A stretch of 64,000 bases of DNA, taken from assembly GCA_036346395.1 (NCBI GenBank), contig CM070594.1, forward strand, positions 20,183,385 through 20,247,384. Reading direction: 5' to 3'. Made by a program: the position numbers and the translations under genes. The stretch comes from Hsuehochloa calcarea. Its lineage: Eukaryota > Streptophyta > Magnoliopsida > Poales > Poaceae. The notes under the pieces were generated by a model. That model saw only the letters and a list, made by a program, of their open reading frames with translations, was not told the origin of the DNA and ran no database searches. This document shows, piece after piece, positions 46,201-56,604 of the stretch (positions are counted from its first letter, which is position 1; the number at the start of each line of letters is the position of its first letter).

Positions 46201-48204
46201 TCTTGTACCTTAATTGAGAATTATTAATTCCTTTCACTCTGAAATAGATGCCGCCTTAGCAAAAATGGTTTTATGACCTTGCCAACAATGCTTCTTGTAT
46301 AAAACTAATGGCCAAAGGTGTTTATCCCGTGTTCATGTCTAAAACCAAGTGCAAGAGAATTAATGGAGGTAGTACACGCTTATTCTAGGTCAATTAGCAC
46401 CATAAGTCAATTCAAGAGGCCATGACAATCCTATTTTTGTATGCAAACAATAATATGAACTCACTTGCCAAGGTTAAACCAAAATCCCAGTCTAATTAGG
46501 CGCACACGTACATCTGGCAGTGCAACACTGAACCAGGTACTCTACTACGTCGGCCTCAAGTACAGTAGCCCAAGCGTGGTGTCCGCGCTGAACAACACGC
46601 TCCCGGCAGTGACCTTCGTGCTGGCCGCCGCGCTCAAGATGGAGCCCGTCGCGGCGCGTGCCGGGCAGGCCAAGGTGGCCGGCACGGCAATCTGCGTGGG
46701 CGGCTCCATGCTGATGACCTTCTACAGGGGCCCTGTCGTGAGGACCTTGGCCTCCCCCTTCCACTGGGCGTACGTCCAGCACACCATGGCCGCAGCCCGC
46801 GCTGGCGGGCACGCCGCCGTCCTCGGGGCCGTTCTGGTCATCGCTTCCAACGTCGCGTGGGCTGTCTGGTTAATCATTCAGGTATATACGAGGCATTTGC
46901 ATGTGTACATATAAAGTTTGATCACCTACAACATGCATAAATCTTGAAATAATTAATTGGTGTTGGTAGAAGAAGATGTCCAGGAGCTTTGAGTCTCCGT
47001 ACACGAGCACGGCGCTAATTGCCTTGATGGCCAGCATCCAGTGCTCCATCATCGCGTCGGTCGCGGAGCGGAGGCTCTCGGCGTGGGAGCTCGGGTTTGA
47101 CATTAGGCTCGTCGGCGCGCTGTATGCGGTAAGATCGATCGACCACAGCGTACATGCATATTCACATTATTATGTATCCATTCCAGACCATGATCGGAAA
47201 TGTGGCGGACTTAATTAGGACTAAAATTTAGGGAGTTCTAATGGTATGCTGCCGTCTGTCTACTTACATGTATTCCGCCGATTGCCGGCACTGTCTATCT
47301 GTCATACCGGTTGCCGCCCTGCATACAGGCTTGTGTGACGCAGCGCTACCTAATTGTCGCTGCCTCATGCCTGTGCGATCCATCCAATAATCCCAAGCCC
47401 ATGCCTGCACACTGGTCACGACGCTAATTGCTAGAGTTCACCATGATGTGGATTGGGGAATTGGTTAAGATTTGGAGTGGGACTCAATGGCTGGTGAGAA
47501 GATAGAGCAGAGTCAGAGTAAGATAAATCAATTTGGTAGGTTTGGCCAGTTGACTCAGAACAGCAACGACTAACACTTGTGCCGATACAAGGGAATTCTG
47601 GCACAAATTATTATTGTTTTTACCCCTAAAGTAGCTAAGCTTCATGTAGTCCGGTGAATGGGAGTGCTAGGGGCACCCTTGGTCTAACTGGCCATAGGGG
47701 TTGCTCTGCCCCTATTGGATCCGCCACTGATTAGCGATGTGAATTCTTGAGTTGGCTGTGGAACTGAACTGAACATGCAGGGGGTAGTTGCGTCGGGGCT
47801 GGTGTTCACGATGATGTCGTGGTGCATCCAGGTGCGCGGGCCGGTGTTCGTGTCCATGTTCAGCCCGCTGGTGCTCTTCATTGTCGCCGTCGTCGGGTGG
47901 GGCATCCTCGGCGAGAAGACACACGTCGGAAGGTGCGGACGATCGATGCATACGCTTGACAATTAGAAAAAAACATAACTTTTTAATCTAGTTCTTAATT
48001 GATTGTTCACAAGTTTTGGTTTATGTGGTTGTGTGTAGTCTTATTGGCGCCGTACTCATAGTTGTGGGGCTGTACACGGTGCTCTGGGGCAAGGGTAGGG
48101 ACATGGTCGTCGCTGCCACTGCCACGGACGGCGATGAAGAGATGAGCGGCGCCGGTGATGCGAATGAGGGCGTCGTCGACACGGCAGGCTTGCCCCGCTG
48201 CTGA
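37077..48204 (+). CDS. WAT1-related (nodulin MtN21/EamA, UMAMIT-type) transporter, six exons
   Basis: Six exons (37077-37258, 46123-46185, 46521-46881, 46970-47128, 47781-47932, 48039-48204) join into an open frame of 360 codons plus stop. Every intron begins GT and ends AG, and the phases fit (2, 2, 0, 0, 2). The product is a multi-pass membrane protein with two EamA (DMT superfamily) halves, roughly residues 8-150 and 185-335, and about ten hydrophobic segments. Family hallmarks: an N-terminal IAMVLVQLGLAGLNVVSK, MSPYVLLAYRNLIAAVFLTP, NQVLYYVGLKYSSPSVVSAL, a WxxWxIIQ-like AWAVWLIIQ before the second half, MSWCIQVRGPVFVSMFSPL and LGEKTHVGSLIGAVLIVVGLY. Length is normal for the family. Family members export amino acids or auxin-related substrates at plasma membrane or tonoplast; the substrate here cannot be told. 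Intron 1 is about 8.9 kb, filled by transposons. No disabling change is visible. Confidence 0.9.
37259..39170. other. Intron 1, first part, no gene seen
   Basis: AT-rich up to about 38700, then GC-rich (38700-39120). Short ORFs in both strands (largest 125 aa, minus, 38922-39299) have no recognisable domain and overlap each other, as expected in a GC-rich non-coding tract. A short AGCAT repeat (GCATAGCATAGCATAG) is at 38585-38600. Confidence 0.4.
39171..39319 (-). mobile_element. CACTA-type transposon terminus (one end)
   Basis: On the minus strand the element begins CACTACTGGAGACGGCC at 39319 and then shows closely spaced copies, in both orientations, of CCCTCGGCAAAG (39178, 39236 and 39290 region; inverted copies near 39222, 39249 and 39270). 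Such subterminal arrays and a CACTA end are typical of grass CACTA elements. I could not find a convincing opposite terminus or 3 bp duplication, so only one end is called. Confidence 0.6.
39456..39678. mobile_element. Stowaway-like MITE, 223 bp
   Basis: It starts CTCCCTCCGTCCATATAATTAGG after a TA dinucleotide (39454-39455) and ends with the degenerate inverted copy ATATTTTCGGACAAAAGGAA before TA (39679-39680). AT-rich centre, no coding capacity. The CTCCCTCCGTCC end is the common Stowaway/mariner-type terminus of grasses. Confidence 0.8.
39681..40186. other. Intron 1 segment between MITE and outer solo LTR
   Basis: About 500 bp of AT-rich sequence with no ORF or element I recognise. The TSD copy CATGT of the outer solo LTR ends it (40182-40186). 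Confidence 0.4.
40187..45698 (-). mobile_element. Outer solo LTR in intron 1, TSD CATGT, interrupted
   Basis: In plus orientation it runs from TGTAACACCCTGGC (40187) to TTGGAGTATTACA (45698), with perfect CATGT on both sides (40182-40186 and 45699-45703). On its own strand it starts TGTAATACTCC and ends CCAGGGTGTTACA, like gypsy LTRs E and B. Removing the inner insertion (42014-45400 plus one CCTTT) leaves about 2.1 kb. No primer site, polypurine tract or coding region adjoins, so it is a solo LTR. Confidence 0.9.
42014..45400 (-). mobile_element. Inner solo LTR in intron 1, TSD CCTTT
   Basis: Runs TGTCGGACCCCGGG to GAGACGCTACA with perfect CCTTT duplications (42009-42013 and 45401-45405) inside the outer LTR. 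3387 bp. Its left 1.57 kb is nearly the same as that of solo LTR C at 22657, with an indel around 42770-42830. The right part is unrelated to C and holds a GC-rich tract (44060-44960) with artefactual ORFs on both strands (up to 237 aa). Confidence 0.92.
45869..46094. mobile_element. MITE in intron 1, 28 bp upstream of exon 2
   Basis: Starts GTCCCTCTAGTCACAAATAC and ends GTATTTGTGGCTAGAGGGAG, an inverted repeat, flanked by TA (45867-45868 and 46095-46096). 226 bp, AT-rich. It shares its terminal repeat and interior (AGTACTTTCATAATA-like, TATAAATATATTA) with 58030-58271, so the two are one family, probably mariner/Stowaway type. Confidence 0.85.
46123..46185 (+). CDS. WAT1-related gene exon 2 (63 bp)
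   Basis: A micro-exon too short for ORF callers. It encodes KNWAAISKKILFQIFICSII between acceptor GGATGCAG and donor GG|GTATGA. It completes codon 61 and leaves two bases of codon 82, which matches exon 1 and exon 3 phases exactly. The sequence corresponds to the cytoplasmic loop and the start of membrane segment 3 in the family. Confidence 0.88.
46521..46881 (+). CDS. WAT1-related gene exon 3
   Basis: Acceptor CTGGCAG, donor CAG|GTATAT. It encodes the rest of the first EamA half (ATLNQVLYYVGLKYSS, LPAVTFVLAAALKMEPV, GTAICVGGSMLMTFYRGP), the His-rich cytosolic loop and membrane segment 6 (AVLVIASNVAWAVWLIIQ). Much higher GC than the introns, as is common for grass genes. Confidence 0.93.
46970..47128 (+). 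CDS. WAT1-related gene exon 4
   Basis: Acceptor TTGGTAG, donor GCG|GTAAGA. 53 codons beginning KKMSRSFESPYTSTALIAL and ending LVGALYA: the opening of the second EamA half. Phase 0 on both sides. Confidence 0.93.
47129..47780. other. Intron 4 of the WAT1-related gene
   Basis: 652 bp. The stretch 47660-47732 (GGGAGTGCTAGGGGC to GGATCCGCCACTG) reads on the minus strand as CAGTGGCGGATCCAATAGGGG, which resembles the terminus of small hAT-like elements of grasses; the other end was not identified. The rest shows nothing notable. Confidence 0.45.
47781..47932 (+). CDS. WAT1-related gene exon 5
   Basis: Acceptor CATGCAG, donor AG|GTGCGG. It encodes GVVASGLVFTMMSWCIQVRG and PVFVSMFSPLVLFIVAVVGW to EKTHVG: membrane segments 8 and 9, with the family's conserved W-C-x-x-x-x-G-P-V-F motif. 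Confidence 0.94.
48039..48204 (+). CDS. WAT1-related gene exon 6
   Basis: Acceptor TGTGTAG. It encodes SLIGAVLIVVGLYTVLWGKG (last membrane segment and the conserved YTVLWGK box), then a 35-residue hydrophilic, acidic cytosolic tail ending in LPRC and TGA (48202-48204). Confidence 0.93.
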
Positions 48205-48804
48205 TCACCATCAACTGACGCGCCCAAATGCAGCATAACACGAAATTAGCAGTGCCTCCTTGGTCACTTTCGTGCGTTTATACTAACTTGGAGCTAAATA
48301 ACTAATCAAACAGACAGACATGTTTAATTTGTTCCATGTTCACTTCCTTCTTAGTTGATGGATCTGTCTCTCTCTCTCTCTCCGACTCTCCGGTACTTTA
48401 AGTTCATACATTTCCAGTGTGGGAGTATCTTTATTGATCTTAGATGCATTCTACTGTTTTTTTATGTGCATTCTACTGTTTTGTGGATCATCCACCTGTA
48501 GTGCTTGTGAAACAGATGAAACGAGGACGAAGAAAGTCAGGGAAGGCGCACCCGAACAGGGTAGCAGCCGGTGCATATATATTGCCGAAGGGATCGCATG
48601 TAGCCGATCCGAAAATACAGATTACAAGCTGTATACAGCAAGCGTTAGAGATAAATTACAATGGCTTGATTTGCAAGCAATATCTAGAAGACCAACTACC
48701 GGTTGAATACAATATTTAGATTTGCAAGCAATATCTACAAGACCAACTACCGGTTGAATACAATATTTATACTAAGAGAATGTACATTCCTTAGCATCTA
48801 AAGT
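48205..48804. other. 3' flank of the WAT1-related gene
   Basis: The 3' UTR is expected in about the first 200-300 bp. A CT-rich run (CTCTCTCTCTCTCTC) is at 48366-48380. No further gene is visible. Ends with a tandem repeat (48668-48769) just before a copia LTR. Confidence 0.4.
48668..48769. repeat. 51 bp tandem duplication
   Basis: Two adjacent 51 bp units (48668-48718, 48719-48769) beginning GATTTGCAAGCAATATCTA, differing at one base (G versus C after CTA). Confidence 0.9.
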
Positions 48805-50548
48805 TGTGGAGATTATGTGGATATGATCCTAATGTTAGTGTGTTAAACAATTGACAATAGTGTCGAGGTGTTTGGAGAAACTCTCGTTTTCGGCGAAGTC
48901 CTGCTGCTTGTCAGGCACAGGCGGTCTGACCAGCCTTGGTGGTGGTCTGACCGGTCGGGGGCTTGGCGGTCAGACCAGCCAAATGCAGAGGTCTGACCGG
49001 CCAAAAGTTGAAAATGTGAATTTTGGCGATCGGCCAAAAATATAGTGTGAAGAGATGCTTGAGAATGTGTTTGCATTTGGTCTCATTGGAATTGAGGTTT
49101 CGAGCCAAAACTAGATAGAGTTTGAAAATTCTAGAGAGGATGTAGATTTCTGTCTAAGCTGGAAATTTGGCTAAGTGTTCAGGCGGTCTGATCGGCCAAG
49201 AGGCGGTCAGACCGACGGGCTGGCGGTCAGAGTGACCGAGGGTGGCAATATGACCAGCCAGTGGAGGTTCATGCGTCGGGATGGCGGTGAACTTTGTAGG
49301 TTAGGTCAAAGTTATGAGTTTCATTGTGTAGATGTTGCATGATGCATGTTTTCGACTAACGTGGGTTAAGTTGTGAAGAACTTATGCCCAAAAATGGTTA
49401 ATTGGTCTATTGTTGCTCATGTGGCTTTGAGTCAACTATGGTCAACGGCGAGGAGGTTCGGGACTTGATTAGGAGAACCAAGGTCTAGAACAGTCGTGGA
49501 TACCTGGTGAGATGGTAGGACTCAAGCAAGGCGCAAGATGGACAAGAACTATAGAAGTCGAAGTTTGAGTAAAGGCCTTTGTGAAGGTATGTGCGCATGC
49601 CTCATCAATCATGTGAATGATGATTGCGCGTATCGTGCGGTGCTACGTGATGGTTTGCTTGTTTGTAATGGTTGTAGGACATCGGAGCAAGGTCATGGTG
49701 AGGTAGACTAGATCGGGATTAGGTTAGGAGAACCGAGGTCTAGAACGATCGAGGTGGTGCTTGAAAATGACTGGGGCTAGCGGGGTGGTTACAAGCCGAA
49801 GACAAGGAACCGGAGTAGGAGCTACCGGTGATGAACATGACGGGCAGTGGAAAGGTGGACTGGAACTAGGCTCGGGGAGCAGTTGAGGTCCGAACTAGGC
49901 TCAGGGAGGAGTTGAGGTCCGGAATGGTTAAGGAAGCCGAGTGTAGTCGTGGAGAGACATGTGGTGTGCCAAGTGACTTGGTCCCAGTTGCAAGCGAGGA
50001 CGGTTCGGTGGGATCCAAACGCGTGTGAGGCTTGGTGAGAAGTCATTGGAGCCATATGGATGATGATGGAGCATGGGAGATGCTTCGAGGCAAAGGGATC
50101 ACCAAAGGTCGGTAGAGGGGCATTTTGGGAAATTGCCCTATACCAGAAAAGTGGTAAGTGGTGGTGTGTGAAACCACCTTTTTGGCCTTGGAGAAACCGC
50201 AAAACAAGACGACGCAAGGAGAGACGATTTAGGTCAAGAGAAGATGAATACGACGCTTTGAGATGTGTGCGTGTGTGAAACCCATTTGTATGTGGGCTTA
50301 ACGAGTGCCCGTTTGGGATGTCTCTCTAGAGCTAGTCACCACTATAAAAGAGGAGGGTGCTGGTTATGCACCCCTAACCCTGTAGACTAGAAACTGTAAT
50401 ATCTGATTTAGGGATAAGAGAGGAAAGTGGAGAGGCTGGGGTTCATGAGAGATGAATTGATTGAGTGTTCAAGTGTTGAACTTTTATCCTCCATGGTGGA
50501 GTGGCTGCAAACCTACAATATCTCTAATCAATCCATGCAAGCTATTTG
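48805..50548 (+). mobile_element. Copia LTR G, interrupted by element F
   Basis: Starts TGTGGAGATTATGTGGATATGATCC and follows copia D's LTR: CGGTC/GACCG arrays (48920-49010 and 49180-49260), GATGTTGCATGATGCATGTTTT, a GGTCAACGGCGAGGA block, the CACTATAAAAGAGGAGG TATA box at about 50340 and CCTCCATGGTGGAGTGGCTG. It carries about 400 bp more in its middle than D's LTR. It stops at 50548 where element F's LTR begins; the remainder is not found on the far side of F. Confidence 0.8.
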
Positions 50549-53500
50549 TGTAACATCCTAATTTTCAATTTCAAAATCTTTTTGAGTAGTTTAGTCCCTT
50601 GAAAAATTCACCAAATTTTATTTGAATTTAATCAAGCCTAAATGGACTTTTAAATGTCAAAACCATTTAATGTTACTAATATGAACATCAATTAATTCCA
50701 AAACTATTTCATTTGAGTTCTTTGTGCTTGGAAATATTTTCTAGATTTTTACATAATTTTTTCGAGTTTAATTGCTACTTTTAGTTTGCTATTTGGATTT
50801 ACTGGTATTTCTGAAATGCAAAACCTAATTAAAATCTTATAAATTCCTTTGGGCCAAAACCCTGTTACTCAGCCCAACTGTAATCCATTTTCGGCCCAAT
50901 TCCTCCCATAGCCCATCTCCTCTCTCTCCTCGCTCTCCCGCGCACCTGGTCCTACCGGCTAGCCTCCTACGCGTTGTGCAACGCGGTTGTGCCAAGCCAT
51001 AGCCATTGACGAGTGAACCTACCCGATTACTGTTCTTCGTCTCCAAATTGGTTGAGAACTGTACTCCTCCGCCGTGTGGGCCTTCCTTGGCCTACATGCT
51101 TCGGACTCTACCGACCACCATTATATAAAGGGAGGAGAAGTCCTCGGCCTCTGCATCCCAGCTGTGTCATCACCGAGCCAAAACCCTAAACCTAACCACC
51201 AAAAATCGCTGAAGAAGCAAGTCATTGCCACAAGCTTTGACGAGCTTTTCCTCTACCATTAGTGAACCTCGACCTTCGCCACCACCTACATTGAGTTTGC
51301 AAGGCCAATATCTACATCGTCGTTGCCTTCACTTTGCCAGAGCATCACCGGAACTCAAATTCCATCAAGCCCGAACCCTAGCCTCCGCTTCAACCTCACC
51401 GTTGGTCAACTCCGTCATCTCCTTGCACCAATGAGTACACCATTGAGTTCGATGTAACCTCAGCTCCTATTACGCACCTCCATGTCCACCGCTAAAGCTG
51501 CAATCGCTGGCGACCCTCATAACCCGACTGTCACCTGCCACCTCAACCCTTTTGCTTGCATGTTGTCCTAGTCAGCACCACGTGGCAGTCGCGTTAGCGC
51601 CTGTGTGGCAATCCAGATCTCAAACCCATACCCAAATCCTAGATAAAACTATTCCACCGCAAGCCTAGCCACTGCCAAGTAGGTCCCACATGTCAGATCT
51701 ATAGTACCATGAACCCACGAGCCATAGACCCATGAGCCAGATCCATGGACTTGGTCCATAGACCAGAGGCCCCACCTGTAAGCCACTTTTGTTGATTTTT
51801 TGGATTTTCTTTTAATTCCAAAATTATGACTGTCGTTAGGATGATGTAATAATTCGAAATTTCCTTTAGAGAGAAAATTTGGGAAATTCAAAATGGTAAT
51901 TCCTTTATCTTTTCTTAGGTTTAGATCTTCCAAAAGCTCATTCTTCCTTATACAAACTCCAATTGTGCCCATTTAAATTTCTAAATCCATCTAAATTCAA
52001 GCTCTACCTTCCTGATATTTTTATTTAATTTTTAGAGTTTTTTATCTATCTGTTTGGTATTTATTTGATTATTTACTTTTGTTTGCGAGTAGACGTTGAT
52101 ACTTCTTGAGCTTTCGAAACAGAAGAAGTTGATCAAGGTCAAGACCAGTACCAAGAGTTGTTTCAAGATAAGTTGTACCTTTGACCATGTTGTACTCAGT
52201 TTTCCAAAATGACCTTGATTCAAATTATTGTATTTTATTTTAAGTACTTATTTAAATATTTTGGGATTACCAATACACCAATTTGATTATATCCACTTTG
52301 CTCATTGTATTACTATGATCTTTTGTCACCATAAATTGGTTAATTATTAGTTGGTATTATCATAGCACCAATGTGGATTGATCAAATACGAATAATCTGC
52401 TTAGCCATGCAACGAGTTATTTATATCTTTTGAGTTGCAAATATAAACTTGACTAAGTGATTATGGAACTTGTGTAAAACTGTGTGCAGTATGCTGTTCT
52501 TATTGATATTATGTGTTGCACTTAATCAACAGGGTGGGAAAAGATTTAGACTGAGGCTAGTGGATGGAACTGTGTGATATGGTGGAATTGTGGTTTTGAA
52601 TAGAATATGAAATCTTGGCAATGTTGTTAGAAATTGGCAGTCTCGCCTTGGTCAATTAAGGATTTAATCTTGTGTGCAATTGAACCGAGCCACAACTGTA
52701 AAACCATATGTTTGGTGTGAGACGGGTCTAACTTAGTAAGTTGTGGAGTTTTGACATTGACTACTCAAGCAGTACGTTAGTAATGGGTGGAGTTGTGTAC
52801 AACTATGGCAGGGTCACATCGATGGACGATTCACCGCTTGCAGGTCCAATGATGTGTGTCGTACCAAAGTGATGTGGTATGGTTGGTATGACGATAAAAC
52901 ACATTGGGAGAGTCAATTGTTGAGATGAAACTTCTGAAAGATTTGGTTGTGATCAGTGTAGGACACACTAGTTATATCGTGTAGGTAAAGTATGTAACCT
53001 ATGCAGAGTGTTAATCAATCTATTCGAATAGCCACGTCTGTAACCATGGACATACTCGGAGATTTCACACGAGGGGTAGATTTTTCATAAAACAATTGGG
53101 AAGGGACAGTGGTCGTAATCCTAGATTTCGAGTACAAGTAAATCATCTCCATTAGGCAACATCATGTGTGGGATAACTTATACAAGTACGTGTATCCGAA
53201 GGAGGGATGTGAAAGAATTGATTAGGTTATTGAAGCTTTGTGAAAATACTTGTTAAATTTATTATTGCTTATTTGTTTTGAATTATGCTTTCAATTTATT
53301 ATTTGTATTCAATTGCAAATACTTCTTTATTGTAAAACAGCCACAGAAGTCATTTTTTAATAAGTCATCATCTATAATTGCATTCTGTGGTACAACTTGT
53401 TGAGTACTCGAGGTACTCATTTTTGCTACAATCATTCAGCTAAAGTGGTGGAATCGTCGCATACCTTCGAGGAGGACCTTTTACTAGGATGTGATCGTTA

Positions 53501-53783
53501 GGTCTTAATCCCAAGACGGTTGTTTGTGGTGAGTCGATGGGTATCTGCTGGTGTTACTTTCGTTTCGCTGCCATTTCTATATTTAGTGTTGACCTGCGTG
53601 GCTTAATAATTGTAAACTCAACCATAAGGTCAAACCTGCTATTTATTATTCGAATTAGTCGTTTATCCTTATATTCATCTTGTGTGGAATGATGTTCATC
53701 TATGTGGATACTATGTGCAATAACTTGGTCCTAGACTAGTGCATTATACAAAAGGGTCTAGAATTGCATTTTTAGTCCTGACA
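50549..53783 (+). mobile_element. Element F (Ty3-gypsy) 5' LTR
   Basis: 3235 bp, TGTAACATCCTAATTTTC to TTAGTCCTGACA, followed by a perfect primer site. It is a relative of element A's LTR (shared blocks GAGTAGACGTTGAT, TTGGTATTATCATAGCACCAA, CTTAATCAACAGGGT, GCCATTT-type runs) but clearly diverged, with a different GC-rich middle part (50850-51780). A TATATAAAG box is at 51122. Confidence 0.9.
51120..51132 (+). promoter_or_regulatory. Putative TATA box of element F LTR
   Basis: TTATATAAAGGG, about 575 bp from the LTR start, the same relative position as the TATTTAAAG box in element A's LTRs. Confidence 0.5.
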
Positions 53784-53787
53784 GAGG

Positions 53788-53801
53788 TGGTATCAGAGCC
53801 A
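53788..53801 (+). other. Primer binding site of element F
   Basis: TGGTATCAGAGCCA, an exact Met-tRNA-complement core, four bases after the LTR end. Confidence 0.9.
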
Positions 53802-53996
53802 TACTGACTATAGGTGTCGACCTTAGTTAGATTGGTCATCCTTAGAGTGTCAAAACTATTTTCTAAAGCAAAAAGTAACTTGCAAGATTAATAAATTGCT
53901 TAACTTCTCTTATATCTCGCTTGACTCATCTATTGCTGAAAATATTCTCTCCGCTGATTTTAAGTTGGTTCTTACCCTTTTGCCTGTCTTTGATAG

Positions 53997-56030
53997 ATGG
54001 CACGACTTCAAACGTATGGAGAGCGTACCGGAGGTCTCGCTGCTCAGTTGTGGAAGATTCTACAAGTACTTGGAGGTTTTGAGAGAACACTCTACCAGGG
54101 CACCAACTGGATGGTGAATTGTAGGAATCATGGAGTGCTATGCCGGTTGACCATCTACGCTCGAAGGGACACCAGAGCCAGTCGTCCTATGAACATCACC
54201 ATTTGGAGGATCATCTTCGCTGAAGGGATCCAGGAGTCTTCACGTCTTGCCATCCTACTAGTGTGCAACATCTACTCCAACGAGCTGAAGGATTCAGTCC
54301 CTTCATCCCCGCGCGCCGCTATGGATCTTCGAGCCCTCTTCCCATCCACCAATGGAGAAGGAGACGCCATTATGGTTCAACTTGATCACTTCGTCATTGC
54401 CCAAGAGGAAGCTTTGGAGACTACTGCCACTGATATGTAGGGAGCCTACGAGACACTACAACTTGCAGAAGAGAGGATTGCAGAGCCGGGGAAGCTTTGT
54501 ATGTTCTAGAAGAGCATGAGGAGCGAGGAGCAGAGGAGCCTGATGAGCCTAAGTCAGTCGTGCCTGCACTCGAGCCACCTGTTCCTGTTGCGCCAGTTCT
54601 AGGACATCGGGGTTAGTTCGTGAGGATGTCTGCCCGTCTACCAATCTTAGGTAGGGAAGAGTGCCTTCGTGGTCATAGAGGTTACCTCAGAGATTGAATC
54701 AGCCGAGGTTTAGGCTTAGTTAGTTGAGGCTCAGTGTGTGAGAGTCACGTCAGCTTAAGTTTAGAAGTGTCATCCTTTATACGGTAGATTTGTGTGATAG
54801 GTTCACTTTCATTTTCTCGTGTGCAGTATGAGCTGCAAAAGCCCTTAGGCATTTGTTGCACCCATCCTAAAATCTTTATTAATATATAGTTTTTTCACTT
54901 GAGTTCTTTATGCTTGTTTGTTGGATTTAACCTACCCCTATTTAGTTCTTAACTTTTCGTGTGCTTGCTACCTTATCTAATCCTTCGAGCTTTGCCAGAT
55001 GGTTCAAAATCACAACACATCTACAAGTGGATTAGGAACCAATGGAAATAATGGAGTAGAAGGAAATGAACAACCACATGTGGGAGAAGTTCTACCTCAA
55101 GCATCACCGATAAATATGCAGAACTTTGGAGCATTCATGGCCGTCGAGACTAAGATGATGTATATAATGATGAATCAGATGCAGAACATGAACCACAACC
55201 AAGCCAACAACAACAATGTAGCACCAGCTGCTCATAGTCGCTATGGACCGTCTAAGCTAGCGAGTTCATGAGAACCGTCCGCTGACTTTTTCTGGAAGCA
55301 TTTCGCCAGTGGAAGCCGGCGATTGGCTTCGTATGATTGAAAGAAGTTGTTGATCATTCAGTGCAATGATCACGAGAAGGTCCTTTGTGCTACCCATCAG
55401 ATGGATAGACTTGTTGCTGAATAGTGCAATAATTTATGTGTTGCGCACGAGATAACGTAGAACATTACTTGGGAAGAGTTCTCTACAAGTTTTCGCCTAC
55501 CATGTGTCGGAGGGAATCATAGACCTGAAAAAGGATGAGTTCCGTGCACTTAAGCAATGAAAAATGATAGTGTATGATTACCTCAACAAGTTCTTTTAGC
55601 TTGCATGCTTTTCCGTAGAAGATGTCGCTACCTACAAGGCTTGACAGAGTCGTTTCCTTAAGGGATTGAACACTAGGACGCAAGTTAGTTTGATTGCTCA
55701 TACCTTCTTGGACATTCAAGAGTTGGTCAATAAGGCGTTGATCCTTGAAGACAAATGTAAAGAGTTGGATGACAACTTCAAGCGCAGATTGGCTCAACAA
55801 GGAAGTCACATGTCTCAACAGAGAGCGAGGACAGTTCCTCAGCAGTTCACTCGCTTTTCACCGCAAAACTCATTTAAAACGCCTACGCCTCGTCCAGCTG
55901 CTCAAATTTTTATAATTCTGCTTCAGTCAACCCTAATCTAGGAGGTTACCAATAGAACACCCTGAGAGTTTGCTACAATTGCAGGGAGCTTGGACATTTC
56001 GCTAACAACTGCCCTCAAAAGGAAACATGA
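53997..56030 (+). pseudogene. Element F gag with zinc knuckle, broken
   Basis: 53997-54440 (147 codons) starts MARLQTYGERTGGLAAQLWK and ends in the helical segment also present in element A. After stops near 54438 and 54505, 54999-55271 encodes QNFGAFMAVETKMM and MMNQMQNMN. Capsid blocks follow in shifting frames to about 55620 (ATHQMDRLVAE, KKDEFRALKQ). 55666-55941 encodes AHTFLDIQELVNKALILED and a basic, Gln-rich tail, then the zinc knuckle CYNCRELGHFANNCP (about 55975-56018) with all four ligands and a stop. Longer and more complete than element A's gag, but with many frame breaks. Confidence 0.85.
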
Positions 56031-56604
56031 CTCATGTCCGTTTCAACCTTGGAACTACACCACCCAAGACACTAGCACCAAACAACAATCGAGGAGCACT
56101 TCAAGCTGCCGGTCAAGCTAGAGGAGTGCCACAGTCCGTGGTTAGAGGTCGTGTCAACCACGTCACCTTAGAAGGAGCTTAGGAAGCACCCGACGTCGTA
56201 CTAGGTAAGTTTATGGTTAACTGAGTACCTGCATAAGTTTTATTTTCTTATAGAGCTTCATATTCATTTGTTTCTCAAGTTTTTGCAAACAAGAATAATT
56301 TAGAATTTATGCATCTTACACATACCTTGTTAGCTAAGTCACCTAGAGCAGAGTTAAGCTCTAGAGTGAGATGTCTAGGAGCTAAGTTACTCGTTGTAGT
56401 TAAGTTTCTATCCAAACTCATTATCTTAGACACCCATACTTTAGACGTCATATTTGGTATAGATTGGTTATCAAAGCACAAAACCGTGTTAGATTGTGGT
56501 CGAAGAGCCGTAACAATCGAAGGTACCAATGGAAAGAAAGTGGAGTTTCTAGCCACTACAATGTGTGATGGAAAGCTAGTAATCAATAGACTGAAGATCT
56601 TTCT
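56031..56604 (+). pseudogene. Element F protease, active site lost
   Basis: Shows ASYSFVSQVFANKNNLEF, then LLVVVKFLSKLIILDTHTLDVIFGIDWLSKHKTVLDC (the gypsy protease C-half, whose usual GMDWL motif is GIDWL here). The catalytic D-S-G triplet is replaced by S-Y-R at 56246-56254, and stops interrupt the preceding part. Non-functional. Confidence 0.82.

Noticed and set aside
46465..46914. Exon 3 as an independent 149-codon gene
   Set aside because: The first 18 codons precede a splice acceptor, and the last 11 follow a donor; the family alignment and phases show it is an internal exon.
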